Shown piece by piece: positions 8,205 through 17,499 of a stretch of 46,011 nt of DNA; within the stretch, counting starts at the first letter, position 1, and each line of letters opens with the position of its first letter. The position numbers were made by a program, and so were the translations under genes. This DNA is from Actinomycetota bacterium (GTDB lineage Bacteria > Actinomycetota > Thermoleophilia > RBG-16-64-13), in contig JAAYJE010000055.1 in assembly GCA_012523095.1 (NCBI GenBank), positions 1 through 46,011 on the forward strand. The letters are read 5' to 3'. A model generated the notes under the pieces. The model was not told the origin of the DNA, ran no database searches, and saw only the letters and a program-made list of their open reading frames with translations.

Positions 8205-10142
8205 TTGACGACGCCGGCCGACACCGATCTCACCAGGCTCGATACCTGGCCGAAATGGCTGGTGCACAACAGCGAGCGGTTCGGCGCTTCCGCCAAGGCT
8301 ATGCGCTACAAGCATTACGGCATATGGCAGTCACACAGCTGGCAGGATTACCTGTCGCAGGTGAAATATCTCGCCCTGGGTCTGCGGTCTCTGGGCTTCA
8401 ATCCTGGAGACAGGCTTCTCATAGTGGGGGACAATTCTCCGGAGTGGTTCTTCGCTCAGATGGCCGCCCAGTGTAACCGGGGCATCAGTGTGGGCCTGTA
8501 CTCCGATCTGTCGGCGGCCGAGGTCGAGTTCTTAGCCGCGGACTGTCAGGCCGACTTCGCTATGGTGGAAGACGAAGAGCAGACCGACAAGATCCTTCTG
8601 ATCCGTGAGCGCCTCCCCCATTTGAAGACGGTCATCTATTGGCGCTACAAAGGCCTGAGCAGACACGACAACGGAGCGTTCGTCGGTCTGAGGGATGTCT
8701 TGGAGCTGGGGCGGCGCTACGAAGAAGAACATCCCGGGGTTTTCGAGGAAAGTGTCGCGGCCGGCGGTGCAGACGACGTATGCGCCATCGTTTATACGTC
8801 AGGCGCGACGAGAGAGACTCCTCAGGGAGTGTTGCACAGCCACAGGTCATTGATGACGAGTGCGTGGACTTACTACGAACTGGACCATCTCAGCCACAAG
8901 GACGATCTGGCCTGCACCCTGCCACCTGCTTGGATCACCGAACAATGGGTCGCCTTAGGCTGCCACCTTCTCTGCGGGGGCACCGTCAATTACGCGGAGA
9001 GTTCGGAGACCCAGCAGGAGGACATGCGTGAGATCGCGCCCACGATCGCACTTTACAATTCGAGGCTTTGGGAGAACCAGGCCGGCCATGTCCAGGCGAG
9101 GTTGCGGGGAGCCGACTTCTTCAAGAGGACGATCTCGGGCTGGTTGATGCCGGTGGGTGAGAGGATGGCCGAAGCGAAGCTTGAGAGGCGCAGGCCGGGA
9201 CTGCAGTGGCGGATCCTCAACGTGCTCGCCGACCTACTCGTCTACCGTCCAGTCCGCGACAGCTTGGGCCTACCTCGTGCGCGGGTCTGCTACACGTACG
9301 GGTCGACGTTGTCTCCGGAGGCGTTCCATTTCTTCCATGCCCTGGGAGTGCCCCTGAAGAGCATATATGGCTCTGCCGAGGCGGGGGCCGTGACGGGTGC
9401 GGCGGACAAGATCCAGCTTCCGGACGCCGTCGGGACGGTCAATCCCGGCGTGGAGGTCGCGTTCTCCGACGAGGGCGAGATCCTGGTCCGGAGCCCTGGG
9501 GCGTTCCTTGGCTATCACGACGACCCCGTAGCGACGGAACGAGCGTGGGCCGACGGCTGGGTGCGCACGGGTGATAAGGGCCACATAGGCCCCGACGGGG
9601 AACTGGTCTTCGTCGATCGACTCGAGGATCTCATCACCCTGCCGTGCGGCGACGTCATCGCTCCTCAGGATCTCGAGAGCCGCCTGAAGCACAGCCCTTA
9701 CATCAAGGACGCGTGGATCCTGGCGGCCGAGGGCTGCGACTTCGTGTCGGCCGTGATCATCATCGACGCCGACAACACCGGTCGCTGGGCCGACAAGAAC
9801 AAGACCACCTATACGACCTTCGGCGACCTCTCGCAGAAGCCTGAGATCTACCGGTTGATCGAGGGGGAGATCTCGACCGTCAACAAGGGTCTGCCGGACA
9901 CCCGTTGGATCGGCAAGTACGTGAACCTGCACAAGGAGTTCGACCCCGACGAGTCTGAACTGACCCGCAATCGCAAACTTCGGCGGGCCCTCTTGAGAGA
10001 GAGGTACCCCGCCATCATCGAGGCGCTGGGCGGCGACGCCAAGAGTGTCGAGGTTGAAGCGGAGATCACGTATCAAGACGGTCGTGTCGGCAGAGTCACG
10101 ACCGCCATCCAAATCGCGACGGTCGGGCGAGGTGACAGATGA
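8205..10142 (+). CDS. AMP-forming acyl-CoA synthetase/ligase within the Liv operon
   Basis: 645 aa with a TTG start (8205) behind GAAAGGCGG. It belongs to the adenylate-forming ligases (long-chain acyl-CoA synthetase type), which activate a carboxylic acid as an acyl-AMP and pass it to CoA. Motifs: AVYTSGAT-like phosphate loop (residues about 194-206), YGSAEAGA, RTGDKGHIGPDGELVFVDR (D near 454), and a final LTRNRKLRR with the catalytic lysine region. Odd point: the phosphate loop reads TSGATRETPQGV instead of the usual TSGTTGxPKG, so Gly and Lys positions are changed. The stop overlaps livH (ATGA). Its place between transporter genes suggests that the imported substrate is a carboxylate activated to a thioester. 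Confidence 0.88.
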   Translation: MTTPADTDLTRLDTWPKWLVHNSERFGASAKAMRYKHYGIWQSHSWQDYLSQVKYLALGLRSLGFNPGDRLLIVGDNSPEWFFAQMAAQCNRGISVGLYSDLSAAEVEFLAADCQADFAMVEDEEQTDKILLIRERLPHLKTVIYWRYKGLSRHDNGAFVGLRDVLELGRRYEEEHPGVFEESVAAGGADDVCAIVYTSGATRETPQGVLHSHRSLMTSAWTYYELDHLSHKDDLACTLPPAWITEQWVALGCHLLCGGTVNYAESSETQQEDMREIAPTIALYNSRLWENQAGHVQARLRGADFFKRTISGWLMPVGERMAEAKLERRRPGLQWRILNVLADLLVYRPVRDSLGLPRARVCYTYGSTLSPEAFHFFHALGVPLKSIYGSAEAGAVTGAADKIQLPDAVGTVNPGVEVAFSDEGEILVRSPGAFLGYHDDPVATERAWADGWVRTGDKGHIGPDGELVFVDRLEDLITLPCGDVIAPQDLESRLKHSPYIKDAWILAAEGCDFVSAVIIIDADNTGRWADKNKTTYTTFGDLSQKPEIYRLIEGEISTVNKGLPDTRWIGKYVNLHKEFDPDESELTRNRKLRRALLRERYPAIIEALGGDAKSVEVEAEITYQDGRVGRVTTAIQIATVGRGDR

Positions 10143-11029
10143 CCTTCTTCTTCCAATTGTTCGTCACCGGCCTGGCGTTGGGCATGATGTATGCGCTCAT
10201 CGCCATCGGGTTCGTGATCATCTTCAAGTGCTCGCAGGCGTTCAACATCGCGCAGGGTCAGATCGTCATGTTGGGCGCCTACTTCGGCTACACGTTCCTG
10301 ATGCCGCTCCGATTGCCGGTCTGGATCGCCATCATCGCATCCATCGGGGTCGGAGTGGTCATGGGGCTGGTGATCGAGCGTCTGGCCCTCCGTCCCTTGC
10401 TGGGTCAACCTGCGTTGGCCATCGTCATGATGACCATCGCGCTCGCCGGGGTCATGGACGGGATCGCCATCATGGGCTGGGGCGGCAACTACGTGACCTA
10501 CCATGACGTGCTGCCCGAGCTGACCCTTAAACTGGGGGCCGTTTCGGTGCCGCCTTCCTCGCTGCTGGGTCTGATCGTCTCGGTTATCGTGGTGGCCATC
10601 CTCATGTTCATATTCCGGTACACGAAGATAGGGCTGGCCATGAGGGCCACGGCAGAGGACGAACAGGTCACGCGCAGTCTGGGCATCAAGGCCACCATGG
10701 TCTATGCCTTGGTCTGGGTGATCGCCTGTGTGGTAGGCGTGGTCGGAGGGGTTCTTCTGGGAGGAGTCTCGGGAGTCTCACCACCGCTCTCCGAGATCGG
10801 GCTGAAGGCGCTGGCGGTGGTCATCTTAGGCGGACTCGACTCCATCGGCGGAGCCATCTTGGCGGGTGTCATGCTTGGGATCCTAGAGAATCTGGCCGCC
10901 GGCTACCTCGATCCCCTGATGCCTTCCGGCGGAGGTCTGGCCGGTGTCTTCCCCTTCATAATCATGTTGGCCGTGCTGATCCTGAAGCCGCACGGGTTGT
11001 TCGGCCTCAAGAGGATCGAGAGGGTCTAG
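10139..11029 (+). CDS. livH: Branched-chain amino-acid-type ABC importer, permease LivH
   Basis: 296 aa, almost entirely hydrophobic, with about eight membrane segments. The N-terminus (GLALGMMYALIAIGFVIIFKCSQAFNIAQG) and the block GLAMRATAEDEQVTRSLGIK are characteristic of LivH, as is the ending LKPHGLFGL. The ATG overlaps the ligase stop, so translation is coupled. It forms the membrane channel with LivM. Confidence 0.93.
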   Translation: MTFFFQLFVTGLALGMMYALIAIGFVIIFKCSQAFNIAQGQIVMLGAYFGYTFLMPLRLPVWIAIIASIGVGVVMGLVIERLALRPLLGQPALAIVMMTIALAGVMDGIAIMGWGGNYVTYHDVLPELTLKLGAVSVPPSSLLGLIVSVIVVAILMFIFRYTKIGLAMRATAEDEQVTRSLGIKATMVYALVWVIACVVGVVGGVLLGGVSGVSPPLSEIGLKALAVVILGGLDSIGGAILAGVMLGILENLAAGYLDPLMPSGGGLAGVFPFIIMLAVLILKPHGLFGLKRIERV

Positions 11030-12070
11030 ATGATAAGACTACCCAGCGGCACGTATGCTCAGGATTATGGCCAAGACGCGGCCTTGGTGCGCACTAAGGC
11101 GAACTGGGCTTTTCTAGCGATCGTCATCGTCTTCGTCTTCACCATCCCGCAGTGGGCTTCGAACTCCTTCCTGGCCCTCTCGACCGTCATCGGCATCACC
11201 ATTATCAGCGCCCACGGTCTGAACATCCTGACCGGCAACTGCGGGCTCGTGTCACTGGGCCACTCGGGTTTCATGATGGTGGGCGGCTATGCGCTGGCCA
11301 TCCTCTGCGCCAAAGGGGGTCTGCCCTTCTGGTTGGCCCTCCCCATATCCGGGCTGATGGCAGGTGTGGTAGGCATCATCTTCGGCCTGCCTTCTTTGCG
11401 GATAAAGGGCTTCTATCTGATCATGGCGACGGTGGCCGCCTACTTCATAATCCACTGGTTGGTGCTTCAGTTCCGTAGCCTGACCGGCGGCACCGAAGGC
11501 CTGAGGGTGCCCTCTCCCGACCTGTTCGGGCTCTCACTTAAGGATAGGGCGCACTACTTCTACTTCGTAATGGTGCTGGTGGTGATCGCCACCATTGTGG
11601 CCAAGAACATACTGCGCACCCGAGCCGGACGGGCCTTCGTGGCCATCCGCGACAACGACCTGGCGGCCGAGGTCATGGGCGTCAATCTGTTCTCATACAA
11701 GCTGCAGGCGTTCTTCATCGGCAACGTCTTCGCCGGCATCGCCGGTGGGCTGTCGGTCCAGTACTACTTGTATGCCAACGTCGAGCAGTTCCCGTTCTTC
11801 GATTCGGTCTGGTTGCTTGGGATGCTCATCGTCGGCGGCATGGGCAGTGTGTCGGGGGCCATATATGGGGCGATAGCCATCAAGCTGCTGCAGCAGTTGG
11901 CGACCAAGATCGGGCCGCCACTCGCCGACCTCGTCAACCCCCAGGCCGCCGTCGGTCTGGGTCTGATCCTGCCGAGCCTGGCGATCATTCTGTTCCTGAT
12001 ATTCGCCCCGCGGGGCATCTCTCACATATGGGAACGTTTGAGAAACTACTATCAGGCATGGCCGTTCTGA
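11030..12070 (+). CDS. livM: Branched-chain amino-acid-type ABC importer, permease LivM
   Basis: 346 aa polytopic membrane protein whose ATG directly follows the livH stop. LivM blocks include GLNILTGNCGLVSLGHSGFM, RIKGFYLIMATVA, TGGTEGLRVP, GRAFVAIRDNDLAAEVMGVN and GGMGSVSGAIYG. The N-terminal cytosolic stretch of about 25 residues is slightly long. It pairs with LivH and is driven by LivG/LivF. Confidence 0.93.
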   Translation: MIRLPSGTYAQDYGQDAALVRTKANWAFLAIVIVFVFTIPQWASNSFLALSTVIGITIISAHGLNILTGNCGLVSLGHSGFMMVGGYALAILCAKGGLPFWLALPISGLMAGVVGIIFGLPSLRIKGFYLIMATVAAYFIIHWLVLQFRSLTGGTEGLRVPSPDLFGLSLKDRAHYFYFVMVLVVIATIVAKNILRTRAGRAFVAIRDNDLAAEVMGVNLFSYKLQAFFIGNVFAGIAGGLSVQYYLYANVEQFPFFDSVWLLGMLIVGGMGSVSGAIYGAIAIKLLQQLATKIGPPLADLVNPQAAVGLGLILPSLAIILFLIFAPRGISHIWERLRNYYQAWPF

Positions 12071-12191
12071 CGGCGGACACTATCCGGGCCAAGGAGGACC
12101 GGTCTCTCTAAGGAGGAGGTAGGACGATTCGACAAAGGTAACGGCATTCGGCAAGAAGCGGGGATAACAAGTGAGAGGGGTTGAAGGGAAC

Positions 12192-13565
12192 ATGAAGAGA
12201 TATTGGATCCTGAGCCTGCTTGCGATTGTACTCGTGACGCTACCCTTGATGACGGCGTGCGGCGAGGATGAGGTCGAGACCACCACTACCGCTGCCGCCG
12301 TCACCACAACCGCGGGCGGCGCTACCGAGACCACCGGCGACGCCACTGAGACGACGGCCCCCGCTGAGACCACCACTACCGTGGGGGAGCCGGTCACCCT
12401 TTACGTAGGCGGCACGTTCGCCCTGACCGGTGCGTACGCTGAGGACTGCGCCGCTGTGCTGGCCGGATTCCAGGATTACGTCCAGTATGTGAACGACAAC
12501 AAGGTCATAGCGCCTTGGCATACCGACTGGACCATCCCGGCCAACATCACCTTCGAGCTTCTCTGGGCCGACGATGCTCTCGACCCGGCGAAGACTCTGA
12601 CTATCTACGAGGACCAGAAGTCCAAGGGTATGATGGTGTCGAGGGTCAGTGGGTCCCCGGAGGGTATGGCCCTGAAGGACCTGCTGGTTGAGGACAACAT
12701 CGGCGCCACCAGCCAGTCCACCTCGCCCGCCTACCTGCAGCCGGTGGGCAACATCTTCACCAACGCCCCTATCTACACCGACGAGATGGCCTCGGTCGCC
12801 GAATGGTTCCTCGAGAGTTGGACCGAGACGCGGGCCCCCAGAGTGGCCTATCTGACGGCCGACAGCCCGCTGGGCCGCAACATCGATATCCCTCAGATGC
12901 AGGAATACCTAGTGTCGCTCGGCTACGAGTTCGTGGGTGCGCAGTTCGTGCCCATGGTACCGACTGCTCCCCCGACGACTCAGCTGGCCTGGCTCAAGGA
13001 CAACAAGGTCGACCTGACGCTGGGCGTCATGGTCAACCCGGGTAGCCAGCCCACCGTCAAGGAAGCCGTCCGTCTCGGCATGGGAGTGGGACAGGAGTAC
13101 GAGATCACTTTCGCACTTGGCAATCCGGCCCACCTGCAGATATTCCTGCCCGACATGGGGGCGACCGGCAACGGAGTCGTCGTCGCGGGCGACTTCTGCG
13201 CCCAGGACGCAGACGTGCCGGGTATCAAGTTCGCCGACATGCTGCAGGATACCTACAGACCCAACAAGAAGAACACCAACATCATGTACCTTGACGGCGT
13301 GATCGAGGGCATGACGCAGATCTTGGCCCTGCGTTTGGCCGCCATGGAGGTGGATCCCGCCAAACTCACCGCCGAAGACGTGCTCAAGAAGGGCTACTGG
13401 CAGATCAAGGACCTTGACACCGGGGGCATCTCTGTCTCCAAATACACCTATGGAGAAGGTAACGTGCAGGGCGTCGACTCCTGCCGGATACAGCAGGTAG
13501 AGAATGCCCAGATCGTCGAGAAGGGCGCCTATCCGCTTCGCAACATCCTCCCGTCCGAGCAGTAG
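12192..13565 (+). CDS. Liv-type ABC importer substrate-binding lipoprotein (LivK1)
   Basis: 457 aa from ATG 12192 (a GTG seven codons upstream is less likely). The signal peptide MKRYWILSLLAIVLVTLPLMTAC ends in a lipobox with C23. A Thr/Glu/Ala-rich linker of about 45 residues follows, common in Actinobacteria. The mature part (VTLYVGGTFALTGAYAEDCA, then TFELLWADDALDPAKTLTIYE and ISGTSQST-like segments) is a type-I periplasmic-binding fold of the Peripla_BP_6 kind. It is the last gene of the operon and delivers substrate to LivHM. The ligand cannot be read from the sequence. Confidence 0.9.
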   Translation: MKRYWILSLLAIVLVTLPLMTACGEDEVETTTTAAAVTTTAGGATETTGDATETTAPAETTTTVGEPVTLYVGGTFALTGAYAEDCAAVLAGFQDYVQYVNDNKVIAPWHTDWTIPANITFELLWADDALDPAKTLTIYEDQKSKGMMVSRVSGSPEGMALKDLLVEDNIGATSQSTSPAYLQPVGNIFTNAPIYTDEMASVAEWFLESWTETRAPRVAYLTADSPLGRNIDIPQMQEYLVSLGYEFVGAQFVPMVPTAPPTTQLAWLKDNKVDLTLGVMVNPGSQPTVKEAVRLGMGVGQEYEITFALGNPAHLQIFLPDMGATGNGVVVAGDFCAQDADVPGIKFADMLQDTYRPNKKNTNIMYLDGVIEGMTQILALRLAAMEVDPAKLTAEDVLKKGYWQIKDLDTGGISVSKYTYGEGNVQGVDSCRIQQVENAQIVEKGAYPLRNILPSEQ

Positions 13566-13597
13566 TCCTGAGCCGCGTATAACGGGTTGGTTCGTCG

Positions 13598-13628
13598 TGA
13601 GGGGGGCTCCGAGAAGGAGCCCCCCTCA
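13598..13628 (+). terminator. Terminator hairpin after the UroD1-Liv operon
   Basis: A perfect 13-bp stem (13598-13610 with 13616-13628, TGAGGGGGGCTCC and its complement) encloses a 5-nt loop, 32 bp after the livK1 stop. No T-run follows, so it may act as a GC-type terminator or a 3'-end stabiliser. Confidence 0.7.
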
Positions 13629-13661
13629 TCCATGAACGGGGCTGCGGGGGACTGCCGCCAG

Positions 13662-13715
13662 GTGCCGGACAACGGCCGGGTGCCCGATAATGGCTGGGTG
13701 CCGCAGTTGATCGGG
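13662..13715. repeat. 18-bp imperfect tandem repeat (about 3 units)
   Basis: Units beginning GTGCC(G/C)GA repeat at 13662, 13680 and 13698 with growing divergence. The 317-bp stretch 13566-13882 contains only this array and the terminator; I see no credible gene in it. Confidence 0.55.
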
Positions 13716-13882
13716 CGCGAACGGCAGCGCCTGGAAGCAGGTACAGACGCCCACCGAGACACGGCGTGGGCCGTTAGTGAAGCTGAGACCGCCCAGTCCC
13801 ATACGGGTGCCTGCCGCTTGAGTGAATCTCTTCACTCCACTACCATTGTAGGCGTCGGACGCAAAGGGGACGAGGGGACGTT

Positions 13883-14344
13883 ATGGAGAGGTGCGCACGC
13901 TGTGGAGTTGAACTGCCTGAAGGCTCCTATAGGTTCTGCGCCGACTGCGGCGCGCCGCCGGCGACGGGCCAAGGCGAAGCTGAGGCCCGTGAGTCGATAG
14001 CGCCAGCTCCAACCCCGCCGCCGTCCCCGGCCCCCACGCCGCAGTCCCCGGCTCCAACTGCGTCCATACCGCCCATCGGGCTGCCCGCCAACCTGCACGG
14101 TTTCCGCTATCTGGGGCGTAGTCGTCGGCGGCGTTTCATACCGTGGATCCTCGTCGCCATCATAGTGCTGGCCGCGATCGGTGTGGGGATCTATTACCTG
14201 GCTGAGGCCCCGGCGACGGACGACGGCGTCGCTCAAGCGATGGCGGCCGCACCCTCATCCGAAAACCTCTCGGGGGACCGTCTCTCTCCAGCCGCGTGGG
14301 CCTATATGGACAGGTCCGGTAACATCATCCGGCAGCAGGAGTAG
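13883..14344 (+). CDS. Zinc-ribbon, single-pass membrane protein (153 aa)
   Basis: The N-terminus has paired CxxC knuckles (C4, C7, C19, C22: MERCARCGVELPEG, FCADCGAPP), a short zinc ribbon. A Pro/Ala/Thr-rich linker, a basic RSRRRR stretch and one membrane helix (about residues 95-115, FIPWILVAIIVLAAIGVGIYY) follow. The tail ends AYMDRSGNIIRQQE, which resembles the closing half-repeat of the WG protein at 16222-17499 (AYINKAGFVIRQWE). It may therefore be a shortened relative of that protein. The function is unknown. Confidence 0.75.
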   Translation: MERCARCGVELPEGSYRFCADCGAPPATGQGEAEARESIAPAPTPPPSPAPTPQSPAPTASIPPIGLPANLHGFRYLGRSRRRRFIPWILVAIIVLAAIGVGIYYLAEAPATDDGVAQAMAAAPSSENLSGDRLSPAAWAYMDRSGNIIRQQE

Positions 14345-14367
14345 GCGTCGACCTAGGAGGGGACGCA

Positions 14368-15231
14368 GTGTCGGGCGATCGAGACGAGGGCCGGGGCGGG
14401 TCTCCGAGCGACGGCTCGGGTCAAGAGGGGCGTGGCGGTCCGGCGGCCGGACCGGATGGTTCCGGGGGCCGGAGAGGCCTGCCCTACTCGCGCCAAGTCG
14501 TCGTGGTCATCGTACTCATCGTGCTCGGTTTCTACCTGATGACGAGGTTCGGCGCAGGACCGGAGCAGATGGGTTGCGCTTCGGGGTTTGCGGACAGGGT
14601 CCAGTGGGACCAAGCGACCGTTGGCGCCCGATTGACCGACCTGTGGACGCGGGGTAGCGAAGGACTCGACGTGGCCGATGCGCGGCTTACCCACCTGACC
14701 GCGGCGTGGGCGGGCGACGGCTCCATAGTGCAGCTGGAGCTGCAGGGGAAGACCTCCGCGGGCCTTCTGGTCACCGTGAGCAGCGTTGGCCGGAGTGGCA
14801 GCGAGACCATGACCGTCTACTCCGACACCGCTGTGCTGGGCACTTCCACCACTACCAGCGGTCCGGCTCCCCAGGCGACGGACGTTCCTGTCGCGGTCAA
14901 AGGACCCCCGCTGTCCGACGTCTTGGCCTCCATCGACGCCGTCGGGTTCGAGGGCCTGAAACGGGCCGTCTCGGCTGTTCTGGGCCGGGAGGAGGGTCTC
15001 ATATTGGAGTTGGACCCTGAGGGTTTCTCGCAACCGGGACTGACGGTCGGGGAGTATGCGGACCGGCTTCCGGCGTTCACCATCGAAGCCGGAGCGCTTT
15101 CACCGGCCGACGGAGCGGCCGCCCTGTCCTCGCTTGTCCCGGCTCAGGCCTTCTCTCTTGCGAAGGCGCAACTCCGCGGTAACGGTGCGAGCGCTATCAA
15201 GCCCCCGCTTGCCCATGTGTTCGTGAGGTAG
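14368..15231 (+). CDS. Membrane-anchored hypothetical protein (287 aa)
   Basis: GTG start at 14368 behind a GGAGGGG site, 23 bp after the zinc-ribbon gene, probably the same transcript. A Gly/Asp/Ser-rich N-terminus of about 40 residues is followed by one membrane helix (about 42-58, RQVVVVIVLIVLGFYLM) and a predicted extracytoplasmic domain with a Thr/Ser linker near residue 155. The family is not recognised. The last 150 residues (LSDVLASIDAVGFEGLKRAV to the end) look globular. Confidence 0.7.
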   Translation: MSGDRDEGRGGSPSDGSGQEGRGGPAAGPDGSGGRRGLPYSRQVVVVIVLIVLGFYLMTRFGAGPEQMGCASGFADRVQWDQATVGARLTDLWTRGSEGLDVADARLTHLTAAWAGDGSIVQLELQGKTSAGLLVTVSSVGRSGSETMTVYSDTAVLGTSTTTSGPAPQATDVPVAVKGPPLSDVLASIDAVGFEGLKRAVSAVLGREEGLILELDPEGFSQPGLTVGEYADRLPAFTIEAGALSPADGAAALSSLVPAQAFSLAKAQLRGNGASAIKPPLAHVFVR

Positions 15232-15386
15232 GCGCCCGCGCAGGCGGGGCTTGGTGACGCGATTGCGTCCTTGCCGGTGGGGTCATAGCTCAGACGCAGG
15301 ACGAATGCGGAGATGGTGGCCATCGCGGCCACCCGGATCCTCGGCAGGATCGTGACAAGAGCAGCCCGCAGCGTTGGGAGGGAGTC

Positions 15387-16088
15387 GTGAGCAGACCTGT
15401 GTGGCAATGGGACGAGTCGATACAAAGGGGTTGGGACTACAAGAGCATCACCGAGGTCCGCCGGTACGACGAACGTATGTCGACCTTCCGCGACGCGAAA
15501 GACGAGGCCCGAGAGATCCTCAGCCGTTTGGCGTTGTCTCCTGACGACGTGGTTCTCGAGTTCGGCACGGGCACCGGCCTCTTTGCCCGAGAAGCGGCCG
15601 GGCGGTGTCGCAAGGTGATCGCAATCGATGTGTCCTCGACCATGCTGGATTATGCCGCGCTGCAGGCGCAGGGCGAGCAGATCGATAACATCGTGTTCGT
15701 GAACGCCGGTTTCCTCACCTACCAGCATCACGATGCACCCGTTGCCGCGATCGTGTCTCAGATGGCCCTTCATCATCTGCCCGACGCGTGGAAGCTGATC
15801 GCCCTGGAGAGGTTGAGCGGTTTCCTGCGAGAGGAGGGCCGATTCTACCTCTCCGACGTAGTCTACGCCGACCGTGTGCAGACCGACTGGGCGAGTGTCT
15901 TCCAGCGGGTGATGGACCAAATCGACGTTGATGGCCGGGACGAGATGGGTACCCACATCCGTGAGGAGTACAGCACCTTCGACTGGATCATCCGGCAGAT
16001 GCTGGTGCGTGCGGGCTTCGAGATCGAGTGGGCGGAGATCGAAGGCGATCTTCTCGGCCGCTACCTGTGTCGAAAGGCGCGGGCGTGA
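15387..16088 (+). CDS. SAM-dependent class I methyltransferase
   Basis: 233 aa with a GTG start behind GGGAGGGAG. SAM-binding motif I is VVLEFGTGTGLF (about residues 55-66), followed by KVIAIDVSSTML (motif II acidic residue) and SQMALHHLPDAWK (motif IV). This is the UbiE/methyltransferase-11 type of fold. The N-terminus (WQWDESIQRGWDYKSITEVRRYD) resembles class I enzymes that act on small molecules. The substrate is unknown. No obvious operon partner; the WG-repeat gene starts 134 bp later. Confidence 0.85.
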   Translation: MSRPVWQWDESIQRGWDYKSITEVRRYDERMSTFRDAKDEAREILSRLALSPDDVVLEFGTGTGLFAREAAGRCRKVIAIDVSSTMLDYAALQAQGEQIDNIVFVNAGFLTYQHHDAPVAAIVSQMALHHLPDAWKLIALERLSGFLREEGRFYLSDVVYADRVQTDWASVFQRVMDQIDVDGRDEMGTHIREEYSTFDWIIRQMLVRAGFEIEWAEIEGDLLGRYLCRKARA

Positions 16089-16221
16089 ATCCCCAGGCAT
16101 CTACAGGGACGCCATAGACGCAGTACCGACGGCGGACCTATCGAAGTGGCCCCGAGGGGCAGTACAATCTGAGGCGCCCGATGCAGCGGAATGCCGGGTG
16201 GGCGAAGACCGGAGGGGCCGT

Positions 16222-17499
16222 GTGACGGCCAGGTGCGCGACATGTCGATCCAGAGTCGCTAGAAACGCCAAAGTCTGGTGCTTCAATTGCGGCGCCCCGC
16301 TGTTGCCCGACAGTTCACTCTGGGATCTGGGCGGCCCCCGCTACAGGCCGACCAAATCGAGACGCCGTAGGCCTGCCGAGCCCGAATCGTCCCGACGGCA
16401 CGCCACATGGCCGCCGGCGCTGGCTGTGGTCTTGGTAGTGGTGGCCGTGACTTTGACGGCGATAGCGGTGAGCACTCTGGGTGAAGGCGCCTTTGTACAC
16501 ACGCCGGATCTCTATCCCATTTACCGACCAGATGTCGGTAGGTACGGCTTTGTGGACAGGGACGGTTCTATGGTGGTGCAGCCTCGCTTCACCCGGGTGC
16601 AGTCGTTTTCGGAGGGTTTGGCCGCCGTCGCCGACGGCAACGTGTGGGGTTACATCGATACCCGCGGACAGATGGTCATCCCGGCTTGGCTCGACGAAGC
16701 GGCCGACTTCTCGGGAGGCCTGGCGGCGGTGAAGGTCGGCCGGGGGCTCGGCTACATCGACCAGACCGGCAGGCTCGTCATCTGGCCGGCGCCCGCCGGG
16801 GCGCAGCCCTTCTCCGAAGGGTTGGCGGCTGTGCTCGCCTCGGCCGGCCCTACCTATCTCTGGGGCTACATGGGCCAGACCGGAGAGATCGTCATCGAAC
16901 CCCAATACGAGTGGGCGGGAGCCTTCTCTGAGGGACTGGCCGCCGTTGCGTTGCCTAAGGTGGGCGAAGCTTCGAAGACCGGCTACATAGATCGAACCGG
17001 GGCCTGGGTGATCCCTCCCCGGTTCGTAGCGGGCGAACCTTTCTCAGGAGGCCTGGCCGCCGTGTGGACTGATTCCGAGGGGATCGAAGACTGGGGATAT
17101 GTAGACTCATCCGGGGCCTTCGCGATAGAGCCGCGCTTCTGGGACGCCCGCTCCTTCTCGGAGGGTCTCGCCTCGGTCAAGCTGAGGGACGAGTCGGGAT
17201 ACGTGGGTTATGGGTTCATCGACGAGTCGGGGACCCTGGTGATCCCACCCCGCTACTGGGATACGGGACCTTTCTCCAAGGGACTCGCCGCCGTGCAGCC
17301 GAAGGCCGGAGCCGGGGACTACCGGTGGGGCTACGTCGACCGGGAGGGCCGACTGGTTATCCCGGCCCAGTTCGCCGCAGCCGGGCCGTTCCTGCCGGGC
17401 GGCTTAGCCCTGGTGGAGCTGAACAAGGCCGGCACGGAGCAGGCCTACATCAACAAGGCGGGCTTCGTGATCCGGCAATGGGAGGCGCTCACCGACTAG
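16222..17499 (+). CDS. Zinc-ribbon, membrane-anchored WG-repeat protein
   Basis: 425 aa from GTG 16222, placed by GGAGGGG four bases upstream. The frame is open much further upstream but there overlaps the methyltransferase. Zinc-ribbon cysteines are C5, C8, C20 and C23. A membrane helix spans about residues 63-86. Eight complete WG (KWG-type) repeats follow, each about 38 residues, with the pattern (W/Y)GY(I/V)D..G..VI.P.(F/Y)......FSEGLAAV, plus a closing half-repeat. WG repeats are thought to form extracytoplasmic beta-propeller-like or ligand-binding domains. TACAAT at 16163-16168 is a possible -10 box. Confidence 0.88.
   Translation: MTARCATCRSRVARNAKVWCFNCGAPLLPDSSLWDLGGPRYRPTKSRRRRPAEPESSRRHATWPPALAVVLVVVAVTLTAIAVSTLGEGAFVHTPDLYPIYRPDVGRYGFVDRDGSMVVQPRFTRVQSFSEGLAAVADGNVWGYIDTRGQMVIPAWLDEAADFSGGLAAVKVGRGLGYIDQTGRLVIWPAPAGAQPFSEGLAAVLASAGPTYLWGYMGQTGEIVIEPQYEWAGAFSEGLAAVALPKVGEASKTGYIDRTGAWVIPPRFVAGEPFSGGLAAVWTDSEGIEDWGYVDSSGAFAIEPRFWDARSFSEGLASVKLRDESGYVGYGFIDESGTLVIPPRYWDTGPFSKGLAAVQPKAGAGDYRWGYVDREGRLVIPAQFAAAGPFLPGGLALVELNKAGTEQAYINKAGFVIRQWEALTD

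Noticed and set aside
4128-13565. Locus A as an integrated mobile island
   Set aside because: No integrase, transposase, tRNA attachment site or flanking direct repeats were seen, and its composition matches the surroundings.
13587-14000. Plus-strand frame of 137 codons after the terminator
   Set aside because: It reads through the terminator hairpin and an 18-bp repeat and then out of frame over the zinc-ribbon gene; no coding character.
15928-16221. Long N-terminal extension of the WG-repeat protein
   Set aside because: It overlaps the methyltransferase gene in another frame, is Arg/Ser-rich, and a strong ribosome site supports GTG 16222.
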